From an uncultured Candidatus Competibacteraceae bacterium (GTDB lineage Bacteria > Pseudomonadota > Gammaproteobacteria > Competibacterales > Competibacteraceae): a DNA stretch of 64,000 nucleotides. This document shows, in pieces, positions 18,763-28,083 of the stretch. Position numbers and translations under genes: made by a program. The notes below the pieces were generated by a model that was not told the origin of the DNA, searched no databases, and worked only from the letters and a program-made list of their open reading frames with translations. The stretch's first letter is position 1, and the number at the start of each line of letters is the position of its first letter. Where the stretch lies: contig CAIRMO010000077.1 in assembly GCA_903879705.1 (NCBI GenBank), forward strand, positions 18,688 through 82,687, read 5' to 3'.

Positions 18763-19770
18763 TCAACCGCCGGTATGGCTCATGTGGCGCAGGATGACCG
18801 GTTGCCCACTCATTTGAAACTCGTGGCCATGTGGTTTGAGGTTCAGCGCCGCGATCATCGCCTGTTGCAGGCGGTCGCGATCGCCGGGATGAGCGCGCAA
18901 CACCCGGCGCAAATCCACCGAATGCTCCTGCCCCAGACAGAGCAATAACCGGCCCTCGGCGGACACCCGCACCCGGTTGCAGTCGTCGCAGAAGTTATGG
19001 CTGTGTGGTGAAATAAAACCGATGCGGCTGCCAGTTCCCGGAATGCGGTAATAGCGGGACGGGCCGCCGGTGGTTTCGGTGCTGGGCATCAGGGTGAAGA
19101 CCCTCGTCAGGTCGGCGCGAATCGCATCGCCGGAGTAATACGCCTCGGCGCGGTCGTGATCGTTGATCATGCCGAGTGGCATAGCCTCGATGTAGCTAAT
19201 ATCCAGCCCGTTTGCAATGGCGAACCGAGCCAGATCAACCACTTCATCATGATTGCGGCCCTTGAGAATCACCGCGTTCAGCTTGATGCGCTGAAAACCG
19301 GCGGATCGAGCGGCCCGAATGCCGCGTAACACCGGCTCCAGTTCGCCGATACGAGTGAGCGCACGGAAGCGATCCGGTTGCAGGCTATCCAGGCTGATGT
19401 TGATTCGCGCTACGCCGGCAGCATGGAGATCACCGGCCAGTCGTTCCAGTTGCGAACCGTTGGTGGTAATGACCAGTTCCGCCAGCCCATCTTCCCGCAG
19501 TCGCCCCAGCTCCCGACATAGCCATAGAAGATTTTGCCGCACCAAGGGTTCTCCGCCGGTGAGGCGGATTTTACGAACGCCGAGTTCTACGAACGCCCGC
19601 CCCAGTGTCGCCAGCTCTTCCAGAGTCAGGAGACGGGCGCGGGGCAGAAAACTCATTCGCTTGCTCATGCAATAAATGCAACGAAAATCGCAACGGTCGG
19701 TGACCGAAAACCGGACATAGTTGACCTGACGACCGAAGCGATCCACGAGAGCAGCGGATGAAGGGTTCAT
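18763..19770 (-). CDS. moaA: GTP 3',8-cyclase MoaA (molybdenum cofactor)
   Basis: A 335-aa radical-SAM enzyme of the first step of molybdopterin synthesis, converting GTP to 3',8-cyclo-dihydro-GTP. The N-terminal cluster motif is CDFRCIYC (Cys27, Cys31, Cys34), and the SAM-binding GGEPL is present. The second cluster is in FCDDCNRVRVSAEGRLLLC. The conserved C-terminal Gly-Gly (SHTGG end) is kept, which is needed for activity. It is the last gene of the nitrate reductase operon, 6 nt after narI ends, so cofactor supply is tied to enzyme expression. The length is normal. Confidence 0.95.
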   Translation of the reverse strand: MNPSSAALVDRFGRQVNYVRFSVTDRCDFRCIYCMSKRMSFLPRARLLTLEELATLGRAFVELGVRKIRLTGGEPLVRQNLLWLCRELGRLREDGLAELVITTNGSQLERLAGDLHAAGVARINISLDSLQPDRFRALTRIGELEPVLRGIRAARSAGFQRIKLNAVILKGRNHDEVVDLARFAIANGLDISYIEAMPLGMINDHDRAEAYYSGDAIRADLTRVFTLMPSTETTGGPSRYYRIPGTGSRIGFISPHSHNFCDDCNRVRVSAEGRLLLCLGQEHSVDLRRVLRAHPGDRDRLQQAMIAALNLKPHGHEFQMSGQPVILRHMSHTGG

Positions 19771-19776
19771 ATTGGA

Positions 19777-20457
19777 TCAGCGTTGCCGCACCACTTGATA
19801 AGGCCGGGCCGGATAAGTGACTGGGGCACTCCAGATATGCACCAGACGACTAAACGGGAATACTAAAAAGACAGTCAAACCGAGGGTGATATGCAGTTTG
19901 AACAGGAAGCCGAGCGGGCCAATCGCTGCGACCGCCTCCATCGGATCGAAGGTCACCACATTCCGCGCCCACTGCATCAGCAACAGCATGTTGTGGCCAT
20001 CCAGGTGCGTCAGTGATACCGGCACCGTCAGCAGGCCGAGGATTAACTGGGTGTACAACAGCAACAGGATAAAAATATCCATTTTACTGCTGGTCGCCCG
20101 GATGCGTGGATCGGTCAGCCGCCGTTTGACCAGCATAGTCAATCCGGTGAAACACATCAGGCCAAAGATACTGCCGGCAACGACCGCCAGCACTTGCTTG
20201 GCACCCGCGGAGACGCCCAAGGCGTGCAGAATCTCTGGCGGGGTCAACATGCCGAAAAAATGGCCGAAGAACAGCAGAATGATGCCGACATGGAATAAAT
20301 TACTGGCCAGCCACATATTCTTGTTACTCAGCATCTGACTGGAATGGGCTTTCCAAGTGAATTGGTCGCGATCAAAGCGAATCAGACTGCCGACCAGGAA
20401 CACCGTCCCGGCCAGATACGGATAAACGCCAAACAACAGAGCATCCAGATAATTCAT
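19777..20457 (-). CDS. narI: Respiratory nitrate reductase gamma subunit NarI
   Basis: A 226-aa cytochrome b subunit with five predicted membrane helices. It carries the histidines that bind two b hemes (for example in NLFHVGIILLFFGHFFGM and in the last helix KLHITLGLTVFLVFPFSRLVHI). It oxidises quinol on the periplasmic side and passes electrons to NarH. The order G-H-J-I is the classical one. It starts 10 nt after narJ ends. Confidence 0.95.
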   Translation of the reverse strand: MNYLDALLFGVYPYLAGTVFLVGSLIRFDRDQFTWKAHSSQMLSNKNMWLASNLFHVGIILLFFGHFFGMLTPPEILHALGVSAGAKQVLAVVAGSIFGLMCFTGLTMLVKRRLTDPRIRATSSKMDIFILLLLYTQLILGLLTVPVSLTHLDGHNMLLLMQWARNVVTFDPMEAVAAIGPLGFLFKLHITLGLTVFLVFPFSRLVHIWSAPVTYPARPYQVVRQR

Positions 20458-20467
20458 GTTATTAGCC

Positions 20468-21190
20468 TCATAGGTTTGCTTGGGAACGGGCCGACTCTAG
20501 CATCGAACCGGGTGACGGAATCCATTGCACGGGTTGTGCTGTGTCCGGCATTGGATGGTTAATACCGCAACCCCGCTGATTCGCCAAAAATGTCACGGCT
20601 TCTTCTTCCCAAATCTGATCCATATTCACCACGGTTTGATCGGGTCCCTCAGTCGCGGCCTGGCGGCGAATTTCGGCGATGCTGGCGGGTTCACCCACCA
20701 GGGCGGCCAGCGCATCAAATACCACATGGTAATCGCTGCGGCGTTCCGCCAGACGAGCGCCGATCAACGCCATGACCGGCATGGCATCCGCTAATAGACT
20801 CAATGCCTCGTTTGCCGGTTGTTGCGCCAGATACTCCAAAAATAGCGGGATGTAATCAGGCAACTCGCGGGCGCTGAGTTCAAGGCCATGCCGGCGATAC
20901 GTTTCCAGAAGATCAACCATCGCCTGCCCGCGATCCCGCGATTGGCCGTGAATGTGTTCAAACAGATGCAGCGACAAGGCCCGGCCCCGATCAAACAACC
21001 CGATATAGCTTTCCTGCAAGGCCATTAAATCAGTGCTAAGCATCTGATTCATTAACGCCTGTAATGCCCGGCATTCTGATTCTGGCAACCGGTTTTCCTG
21101 TTTCAGCACCACCGCCATTTCAGCCAGCGCTGCCTGCATTTCCGGTTGCGGATAACACAGCAGCGCCGACAAGACCTTCAGGGTTTTCAT
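20468..21190 (-). CDS. narJ: Nitrate reductase assembly chaperone NarJ
   Basis: A 240-aa cytoplasmic TorD/NarJ-family chaperone that keeps NarG in a state able to take up the molybdenum cofactor. MKTLKVLSALLCYPQPEM is the typical N-terminus. I choose the ATG at 21188-21190, which has AGGAGCT 5-8 nt upstream, rather than an upstream in-frame start that adds seven residues. LYESYIGLFDRGRALSLHLFEHIHGQSRDRGQAMVDL contains the family signature SLHLFEH(I/V)HG. It lies between narH and narI as in most nar operons. Confidence 0.93.
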   Translation of the reverse strand: MKTLKVLSALLCYPQPEMQAALAEMAVVLKQENRLPESECRALQALMNQMLSTDLMALQESYIGLFDRGRALSLHLFEHIHGQSRDRGQAMVDLLETYRRHGLELSARELPDYIPLFLEYLAQQPANEALSLLADAMPVMALIGARLAERRSDYHVVFDALAALVGEPASIAEIRRQAATEGPDQTVVNMDQIWEEEAVTFLANQRGCGINHPMPDTAQPVQWIPSPGSMLESARSQANL

Positions 21191-21224
21191 TGCACAGCTC
21201 CTAAAAAGCAAGGTTACATCTTAT

Positions 21225-21240
21225 CCTTTAACCTTTAGTC
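21225..21240. repeat. CCTTTAA-type heptamer repeat at the narH/narJ junction
   Basis: CCTTTAACCTTTAGTC overlaps the narH stop codon. It is the shortest of three occurrences of a CCTTTAR heptamer repeat in junctions of the nar operon (see also 26603-26628 and 28064-28080). Confidence 0.5.
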
Positions 21241-22785
21241 TTTTTCCCGATCTGCCCGAATTGGCGCAGCCCGGCGGATATTGATTTTTTTTCCGCCAAA
21301 CAGATTGGTCTTCTCAGTTCCCGGCGAACAATTATTGCCGAAACTGAATCCACAACCACCACGTTCCCCGAAAGCGTCGTAAGTTGCTGAGGCGTATTCA
21401 CGGTGACTGCTCGGGATGACAAACCGATCTTCGTAATTGGCAATCGCCAGATAACGATACATCGCTTCGACCTGATCAATCCGCAGATTAACTGCTTTCA
21501 ATACGTCATCACGGATTTCGCCATCCACCGTCTTGGCCCGCATATACGCTCGCATCGCCAGCATTCGTTCCAGCGCCAGCTTCACCGGTTTCTCATCACC
21601 GGCAGTCAGTAAATTGGCGAGATATTGGAGCGGAATCCGCAACGAACCGACATCGGGAATAATCCCGTTCATACCGATTTGACCTGATTCAGCGCGGGCC
21701 TGAATCGGCGACAGCGCTGGCACATACCAGACCATCGGCAAGGTGCGATATTCAGGATGCAAGGGGAAGGCGATCTTCCAGTCAATCGCCATTTTGTAAA
21801 CCGGCGAGTCCTGGGCCGCTTTCAGCCACGCCTCGGGAATGCCGGCTTTGCGGGCTTCGGCTTGCACCATTGGGCTGAATGGATCAAGGAACATATCCAG
21901 TTGCGCCTGATACAAGCTCTTTTCATCCACCACACTGGCGGCTTGCTCAATTTTATCGGCGTCATACAGCAAGACGCCGAGGTAGCGAATGCGGCCTACA
22001 CAAGTTTCCGAACATACGGTTGGTTGACCGGCCTCAATACGCGGATAGCAGAAAATACACTTTTCCGACTTGCCGGTGTTCCAGTTGAAGTAAATCTTCT
22101 TGTACGGGCAACCCGACACACACATCCGCCAGCCCCGGCATTTGTCCTGATCGATGAGAACAATGCCGTCTTCCTCGCGCTTGTAAATCGCCCCACTAGG
22201 ACAAGACGCGACACAGGCCGGATTCAGGCAATGCTCGCACAAGCGCGGCAAATACATCATGAAGGTATGTTCAAATTCGCCGTAAATCTCCTTCTGCACG
22301 TTCTCAAAGTTGTAGTCTTTGGACCGCTTGGCGAATTCAGTACCGAGGATTTCTTCCCAGTTTGGCCCCCAATGAATCTTCTCCATCCGTTCGCCGCTAA
22401 TCGCGGAACGGGGCCGGGCCACTGGCATTGCTTTCGACTCCGGCGCATTCTGCAAATGGGCGTAATCGTAATCCCACGGCTCGTAATAATCATCAATCGC
22501 CGGTAAATCAGGATTGGCAAAGATGTTGGATAAAAGCCTCAGCTTGCCGCCCTGTTTCGGCTCAATTTTGCCATCCTTGCCCCGTTTCCAGCCGCCATTC
22601 CACTGCTTTTGATTCTCCCAGTTCTTGGGATAGCCAATGCCGGGTTTAGTTTCGACATTATTAAACCAGGCGTATTCCATGCCGTCACGGCTGGTCCAGA
22701 CATTCTTGCAGGTCACTGAACAGGTGTGGCAACCAATGCACTTATCCAGGTTTAGAACCATGGCGATTTGTGCGCGTACTTTCAT
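21235..22785 (-). CDS. narH: Respiratory nitrate reductase beta subunit NarH
   Basis: A 516-aa iron-sulfur subunit starting at the ATG at 22783-22785 (MKVRAQIAMVLNLDKCIGCH). It contains four cysteine groups for three [4Fe-4S] and one [3Fe-4S] cluster: CIGCHTCSVTC, CEHCLNPACVASC, CRGWRMCVSGC (Trp in place of a Cys, as in NarH) and CIFCYPRIEAGQPTVCSETC. It carries electrons from the NarI hemes to the NarG molybdenum site on the cytoplasmic face. Its ATG is 1 nt after the narG stop. The upstream in-frame extension to 22890 overlaps narG and is not used. Confidence 0.96.
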   Translation of the reverse strand: MKVRAQIAMVLNLDKCIGCHTCSVTCKNVWTSRDGMEYAWFNNVETKPGIGYPKNWENQKQWNGGWKRGKDGKIEPKQGGKLRLLSNIFANPDLPAIDDYYEPWDYDYAHLQNAPESKAMPVARPRSAISGERMEKIHWGPNWEEILGTEFAKRSKDYNFENVQKEIYGEFEHTFMMYLPRLCEHCLNPACVASCPSGAIYKREEDGIVLIDQDKCRGWRMCVSGCPYKKIYFNWNTGKSEKCIFCYPRIEAGQPTVCSETCVGRIRYLGVLLYDADKIEQAASVVDEKSLYQAQLDMFLDPFSPMVQAEARKAGIPEAWLKAAQDSPVYKMAIDWKIAFPLHPEYRTLPMVWYVPALSPIQARAESGQIGMNGIIPDVGSLRIPLQYLANLLTAGDEKPVKLALERMLAMRAYMRAKTVDGEIRDDVLKAVNLRIDQVEAMYRYLAIANYEDRFVIPSSHREYASATYDAFGERGGCGFSFGNNCSPGTEKTNLFGGKKINIRRAAPIRADREKD

Positions 22786-22786
22786 A

Positions 22787-25700
22787 TCAATGCGCCTCTG
22801 CGGTAGTGGTTTCAGCCGGAACTTCGCCGTCCAGCCAGTCAATCTTGACCATCTTGCGGACGATGATAAATTCATCGCGGTTCGAACCAACGGTGCCGTA
22901 ATAATTAAAGCCGTAGCTCTGTTGGGCGTAACTACCGATCATGTGGGTCGGTTTCAGCACTGTGCGAGTCACCGAGTTGTGAATGCCACCGCGAGTGCCG
23001 GTAATTTCGGAACCGGGCGTATTCACAATCTTCTCTTGGGCGTGGTACATCATGGACATGCCTTCGGGAACCCGCTGACTGACCACCGCCCGCGCCGCAA
23101 TCGCGCCATTGATGTTATAAGCCTCGATCCAGTCATTATCGACAATCCCGGCTTTTCTGGCGTCCACTTCGGAAATCCAGATAATCGGGCCGCCCCGCGA
23201 CAGCGTAAGCATGATCAGGTTGTCAGTATAAGTGCTGTGAATCCCCCATTTCTGATGCGGGGTAATAAAGTTCAGCACGATTTCCTTATTCCCATTCGGG
23301 CGCTTGCCAATAATCGGCTCGACAGTTTTCATGTCCACCGGTGGCCGGTAAGCACACATCGCCTCACCGAATCCCAGCATCCACCGATGATCCTGATAGA
23401 ACTGCTGGCGGCCAGTCACGGTACGCCACGGGATTAATTCATGGACGTTGGTGTAGCCGGCATTGTACGAAACCTTCTCATCCTCCAGCCCGGACCAGGT
23501 CGGCGAGGAGATGATCTTGCGCGGCTGAGCCTGGATGTCGCGGAAGCGGATCTTCTCGTGTTCCTTGGGCAAGGCCAGATGGGTATGGTCGCGACCGGTA
23601 ATTTTGCCCAGCGCCGCCCAAGCTTTCACCGCGACATGACCGTTAGTCTCCGGAGCCAGCATCATGATCATCTCAGCGGCGTCGATGTCGCTATTGATGC
23701 AAGGCCGGCCCTTGGAAACGCCTTCCTCCTGCACCGTGTAATTCAGCGTTGCCAGTGCCTCGACCTCGTGTTCGGTATTCCAATTGATGCCCTTGCCGCC
23801 ATTGCCGAGTTTGTCCAGCAGCGGACCGATCGAGGTGAATTTCTTGTAGGTGTTCGGATAATCCCGCTCCACCACAATCAGGCTCGGCGCAGTCTTTCCG
23901 GGAATCAGATCGCATTCGCCCCTCTTCCAGTCACGCACGTCCGGCATCGCCAGTTCAGTCGGCGTGTCGTGATGGGTGGGCAGGGCGATGAGATCCTTCT
24001 CCACGCCGAGATGACCGACACACACTTCCGAGAAGGTCTTGGCGAGGCCCTTGAAAATGTCCCAATCGGTCCGTGCTTCCCAGGCCGGGTCCACCGCCGC
24101 GCTCAACGGGTGAATAAAGGGGTGCATATCGCTGGTGTTGAGGTCGTTCTTCTCGTACCAGGTCGCGGTCGGCAACACGATGTCGGAATACATACAGGTG
24201 GTGGACATGCGGAAGTCCAGGGTCACCAGTAAATCCAGCTTGCCATGCGCTGCGTCACGCCACTTCACTTCCAACGGCTTCTCGCCGCCTTCCTCGCCTA
24301 AATCCTTGCCTTGCACGCCGTGCGTAGTGCCGAGCAGGTATTTAAGAAAGTACTCATGGCCCTTGCCGGAAGAACCGAGCAGATTCGAGCGCCACACGAA
24401 CATATTGCGCGGAAAATTGACCGGATTGTCCGGGTCTTCAAACGCGAAGTTGACCTTGCCGGTCTTGAGGCTCTCGGCCAGATACGCGGCTGGGGCTTGA
24501 CCAGCCGCTTCGGCATCCTTCACCAGCTTGAGCGGATTGGCGTCGAAATGCGGCGCAGTCGGCAACCAGCCCATTCGGGCGGCACGCACGTTGTAATCGA
24601 TCTGCGTGCCTTTCCAGTCATCGGGATTGACCAGCGGCGAGAGAATCTCGGTCATCGCCAGTTTTTCATGCCGCCACTGACTGCTGTGAATGTAGAAAAA
24701 TGAGGTGGAATTCATGTGCCGGGGCGGACGGTGCCAATCCAGCGCAAAGGCCAGCGCAGTCCAGCCGGTTTGGGGCCGCAGTTTTTCCTGACCGACGTAA
24801 TGCGCCCAACCGCCGCCACTCTGGCCGACGCAGCCGCACATCATCAGCAGGTTAATGACGCCCCGGTAATTCATATCCATGTGATACCAGTGATTCATCG
24901 CCGCGCCGATGATGATCATCGACTTGCCGTGGGTCTTGTCGGCGTTCTCGGCAAACTGGCGGGCGACGGTGATGATCTGGGCACGGGGCACGCCGGTAAT
25001 TTTTTCCTGCCAAGCCGGGGTGTAAGGCACGTCGTCGTCATAGGTTTTAGCGACATTGCCGCCACCTAAGCCCCGATCCAGACCGTACTGGGCCAGAGTC
25101 AGATCATAGACCGTAGCGACCAGTGCCTCGGAACCATTGGCCAGCTTGACCTTCCTGGCGGGCACGTTGCGTACCTGGATTTCGTCGTGGCTGGTGCAAG
25201 CAAAGTGCGGGTGCTTGGTCGAACCGAAATAGGGGAAGGCGACCGGAACGACCTCATCCCTGATTTCGTTCACCGACAACCGCAACTGGGTTTCAGCGCC
25301 GCTCAGCGATTCTCTGGCTTCCAGATTCCACTTGCCGACCATACCGTCCTTTTCGCCCCAGCGGAAGCCGATGGAACCGTTGGGCACGATCAACTGGCCG
25401 CTGTTCTCATCGAAGGCCAAGGTCTTCCACTCGGGATTATTGGCCTGACCGGCGCTGTCGCTCAGGTCGGAGGCGCGCAGGAATCGGCTATTGACGTAGC
25501 TGCCGTCCTCACGAGAGTCGAGCATCACCAAATAGGGGAAATCGGTGGTTTCGCGCACATATTTGTTGAAATAGTCCGACGTACCGTCGAGATGGAATTC
25601 GCGCAGGATGACGTGCCCCATGGCCATCGCCACGGCGGCGTCAGTGCCTTGTTTGGGATGCAGCCAGATGTCGGCAAATTTCGAGGCTTCGGAATAATCC

Positions 25701-26548
25701 GGGCACACCACAACCGTCTTGGTTCCCTTGTAGCGCACCTCGGTCATAAAATGCGCGTCAGGAGTACGGGTTTGCGGCACATTAGAACCCCACATCATTA
25801 AAAATGTGGAGTTGTACCAGTCAGCGGATTCCGGTACGTCGGTTTGTTCGCCCCAAATCATCGGACTGGCGGGCGGTAAGTCGCAATACCAGTCATAGAA
25901 ACTGCCGCAAGCACCGCCAATCAAGGATAGATACCGGGAGCCGGCAGCATAAGAAACCATCGACATCGCCGGGATTGGCGAAAAGCCGTAAATCCGATCC
26001 GGGCCGTATTGTTTGGCGGTATAAACATTGGCTGCCGCAATCAGTGGATTCATTTCTTCCCAAGTGGCGCGGACAAACCCGCCCAACCCGCGCTGAGTCT
26101 TGTATTCAGCGGATTTAGCCGGGTCTTCGACAATGGATGCCCAGGCATCGACCGGGTCTTTTTTGACAGAGAGTGCATCGCGCCACAGTTTTAACAGCTT
26201 GCCGCGAATCATCGGGTATTTTACCCGGTTGGCACTGTACAGATACCAGCTATAGGATGCCCCGCGCTGACAACCACGCGGCTCATGATTCGGCAAATCG
26301 TCGCGGGTGCGGGGATAATCGGTCTGCTGGGTTTCCCAAGTCACCAACCCATTCTTGACATAAATTTTCCAGCTACAGGAACCGGTGCAATTCACCCCGT
26401 GGGTCGAGCGCACAATCTTGTCATGTTGCCAGCGGGCGCGATAAGCATCCTCCCAACCGCGATCTTCATTGGTGACAATGCCGTGATCGCCGGAGAAGGT
26501 ATCCGTGACTTTCTTAAAAAAATTCAGCCGGTCGAGAAAATGACTCAT
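22787..26548 (-). CDS. narG: Respiratory nitrate reductase alpha subunit NarG
   Basis: A 1253-aa catalytic subunit of normal length. The N-terminus has the FS0 cluster motif HGVNCTGSCSWKIYV...GCQRGASYSW (His and three Cys). The molybdo-bis-PGD domain follows (for example YNSTFLMMWGSNVPQTRTPDAHF, core MMWGSNVPQTRTPD), and the C-terminal molybdopterin-dinucleotide-binding domain ends the protein. It reduces nitrate to nitrite in the cytoplasm, held to the membrane by NarI. The ATG at 26546-26548 has GAGG 10 nt upstream. It is the largest gene here and appears intact. Confidence 0.97.
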   Translation of the reverse strand: MSHFLDRLNFFKKVTDTFSGDHGIVTNEDRGWEDAYRARWQHDKIVRSTHGVNCTGSCSWKIYVKNGLVTWETQQTDYPRTRDDLPNHEPRGCQRGASYSWYLYSANRVKYPMIRGKLLKLWRDALSVKKDPVDAWASIVEDPAKSAEYKTQRGLGGFVRATWEEMNPLIAAANVYTAKQYGPDRIYGFSPIPAMSMVSYAAGSRYLSLIGGACGSFYDWYCDLPPASPMIWGEQTDVPESADWYNSTFLMMWGSNVPQTRTPDAHFMTEVRYKGTKTVVVCPDYSEASKFADIWLHPKQGTDAAVAMAMGHVILREFHLDGTSDYFNKYVRETTDFPYLVMLDSREDGSYVNSRFLRASDLSDSAGQANNPEWKTLAFDENSGQLIVPNGSIGFRWGEKDGMVGKWNLEARESLSGAETQLRLSVNEIRDEVVPVAFPYFGSTKHPHFACTSHDEIQVRNVPARKVKLANGSEALVATVYDLTLAQYGLDRGLGGGNVAKTYDDDVPYTPAWQEKITGVPRAQIITVARQFAENADKTHGKSMIIIGAAMNHWYHMDMNYRGVINLLMMCGCVGQSGGGWAHYVGQEKLRPQTGWTALAFALDWHRPPRHMNSTSFFYIHSSQWRHEKLAMTEILSPLVNPDDWKGTQIDYNVRAARMGWLPTAPHFDANPLKLVKDAEAAGQAPAAYLAESLKTGKVNFAFEDPDNPVNFPRNMFVWRSNLLGSSGKGHEYFLKYLLGTTHGVQGKDLGEEGGEKPLEVKWRDAAHGKLDLLVTLDFRMSTTCMYSDIVLPTATWYEKNDLNTSDMHPFIHPLSAAVDPAWEARTDWDIFKGLAKTFSEVCVGHLGVEKDLIALPTHHDTPTELAMPDVRDWKRGECDLIPGKTAPSLIVVERDYPNTYKKFTSIGPLLDKLGNGGKGINWNTEHEVEALATLNYTVQEEGVSKGRPCINSDIDAAEMIMMLAPETNGHVAVKAWAALGKITGRDHTHLALPKEHEKIRFRDIQAQPRKIISSPTWSGLEDEKVSYNAGYTNVHELIPWRTVTGRQQFYQDHRWMLGFGEAMCAYRPPVDMKTVEPIIGKRPNGNKEIVLNFITPHQKWGIHSTYTDNLIMLTLSRGGPIIWISEVDARKAGIVDNDWIEAYNINGAIAARAVVSQRVPEGMSMMYHAQEKIVNTPGSEITGTRGGIHNSVTRTVLKPTHMIGSYAQQSYGFNYYGTVGSNRDEFIIVRKMVKIDWLDGEVPAETTTAEAH

Positions 26549-26602
26549 GATAATTGACCTCGTCTTAAGCGGCGGCCAAAAGAAAAAGGAAAGATGCTAA
26601 TT

Positions 26603-26628
26603 CCCTTTAACCTTTAGCCTTTAACCTT
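26603..26628. repeat. Three tandem CCTTTAR heptamers between narK and narG
   Basis: CCCTTTAACCTTTAGCCTTTAACCTT lies in the 84-nt gap between narK and narG, that is, just 3' of the narK stop. The heptamer CCTTTAR occurs three times here and twice at 28064-28080. It has no obvious hairpin. It could be a short dispersed repeat or an intercistronic processing or pausing site. Confidence 0.55.
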
Positions 26629-26632
26629 ATTT

Positions 26633-27970
26633 TCAGCACGGCGCTTCCGCCCCATTACGGGCGTAGAACCACCAGTTAATTCCAACATTGATCACATAGA
26701 AGACTGCCAGCGCATACAGGAAGGCGTTGACCGATCCAGTGACCGCAAATGACGCGCCAATCAGCGATCCCCAGATAAATGGCCCAAACGCAGCCATTGC
26801 GCCAGTAAAACCAATCACGCCCCCAGCCTGACGCGGCGGGAAAATCATCGGCATTTGTTTGAACGTGCTGGCATTGCCCACTCCAGTAAAAAAGAACACG
26901 CCGAGCATTAACCCGACAAACATCGGGAACTGCTCCATCGAGGTTGGCGTGGTGTAAAAACTGACGCCGATCAGACAAACCAGCAGACCAACCCCGGAGA
27001 TCTGCGTCACAATAGCGCCGCCCACCTTGTCGGCAATCGGGCCGCCGATAACGCGGGCAGCGGAACCAATCAGTGGGCCGTAGAATGCCCAAGCCAGCGG
27101 ATCCGGGCCACCCGGCAAAACTCCGTACAGTTGTTTAATCAGTAGTGGAAAAGTGGCGGCGAAACCGGAAAATGAACCGAAGGTCATGATGTACAGACTG
27201 GTCATCATCCAGGTGTGCTTGTTGCTGAAAATATCGAGCTGCTCAGTGATATTAGCTCGCACCGGAACCGACTTGAGCCAAATCCAGCCGGCAATTGCAA
27301 ATACCACAATGAACGGCACATAAACCAGTGCGGCATTTTGCAGCCACATCGGCTTACTTACATCACCCTTGGTAAACGTCAGCGGATCGCCGGCCAGCGT
27401 CCCAAACAAGGCAAAGCCGATAATCCACGGCGTGATGAACTGCACCACGCTGACCCCAAAATTACCAATGCCGGCTTGAATGGCCAGCGCGGTGCCTTGC
27501 AAGCGTTTCGGGAAAAACAGGCTGGTCGAAGGCATGAATGAGGAGAAGTTGCCGCCGCCCAGTCCAGCCAGAAACGACAGGGTTAATAACACCCAATACG
27601 GCGTGGTCGGGTCTTGCACCGCATAGAACCAACCGAGCGCTGGAATCAATAGCGACAGGGTAGAAAAAGTCACGACATGGCGGGTGCCATAGATCGGAGT
27701 TAAAAAGGTATGGAGAGTACGCAGAATGCCAGCGGCGAAGCCCGGCATGGCGATCAGCCAGAACAATTCGTTGGCCGATAGCTTGAAACCAACATTGGGC
27801 AACCGCACCACCAGCGCCGACACCATAAACCAGACGATGAAGGCCATCGTTAGATTGAGGGTAGTAATGGTCAAGGTGCGCCATGCAATGGATTTGCCGG
27901 TTTTCTCCCAGAAGTCCGGGTCTTCCGGAGTCCAGGATTTTAGCCAAGTTCGGGGATTGTGTTCAGTCAT
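26633..27970 (-). CDS. narK: NarK-family nitrate/nitrite transporter
   Basis: A 445-aa major facilitator protein with about 12 membrane helices. The NarK signature LAGLGGGNFSSFMPSTSLFFP (core GLGGGNFSSFM) is in helix 5, and a second glycine-rich signature is in GVGNASTFKQMPMIFPPRQAG. The N-terminal EDPDFWEKTG and the helix pattern resemble the C-terminal (NarK2) half of the neighbouring fusion protein, so it is probably a nitrate/nitrite antiporter, or a proton/nitrate symporter, of the inner membrane. It lies between the NarK1K2 fusion and narG in one operon. The direction of transport is not decided by sequence. Confidence 0.92.
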   Translation of the reverse strand: MTEHNPRTWLKSWTPEDPDFWEKTGKSIAWRTLTITTLNLTMAFIVWFMVSALVVRLPNVGFKLSANELFWLIAMPGFAAGILRTLHTFLTPIYGTRHVVTFSTLSLLIPALGWFYAVQDPTTPYWVLLTLSFLAGLGGGNFSSFMPSTSLFFPKRLQGTALAIQAGIGNFGVSVVQFITPWIIGFALFGTLAGDPLTFTKGDVSKPMWLQNAALVYVPFIVVFAIAGWIWLKSVPVRANITEQLDIFSNKHTWMMTSLYIMTFGSFSGFAATFPLLIKQLYGVLPGGPDPLAWAFYGPLIGSAARVIGGPIADKVGGAIVTQISGVGLLVCLIGVSFYTTPTSMEQFPMFVGLMLGVFFFTGVGNASTFKQMPMIFPPRQAGGVIGFTGAMAAFGPFIWGSLIGASFAVTGSVNAFLYALAVFYVINVGINWWFYARNGAEAPC

Positions 27971-28063
27971 ATAGAGACGCTCCAGTTAAATCAAAACGGA
28001 AACATGGGCCACGAAATAACACGGAAGACACGAAAAAAGATGGAAAAGTTAACGGCTAGATTT

Positions 28064-28080
28064 CTTTAACCTTTAACCTC
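28064..28080. repeat. CTTTAACCTTTAACC heptamer repeat between narK genes
   Basis: CTTTAACCTTTAACCTC lies in the gap between the narK1K2 fusion gene and narK, immediately 3' of the fusion's stop codon, in the same position relative to the gene end as the copies at 26603-26628 and 21225-21240. Confidence 0.5.
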
Positions 28081-28083
28081 GAC

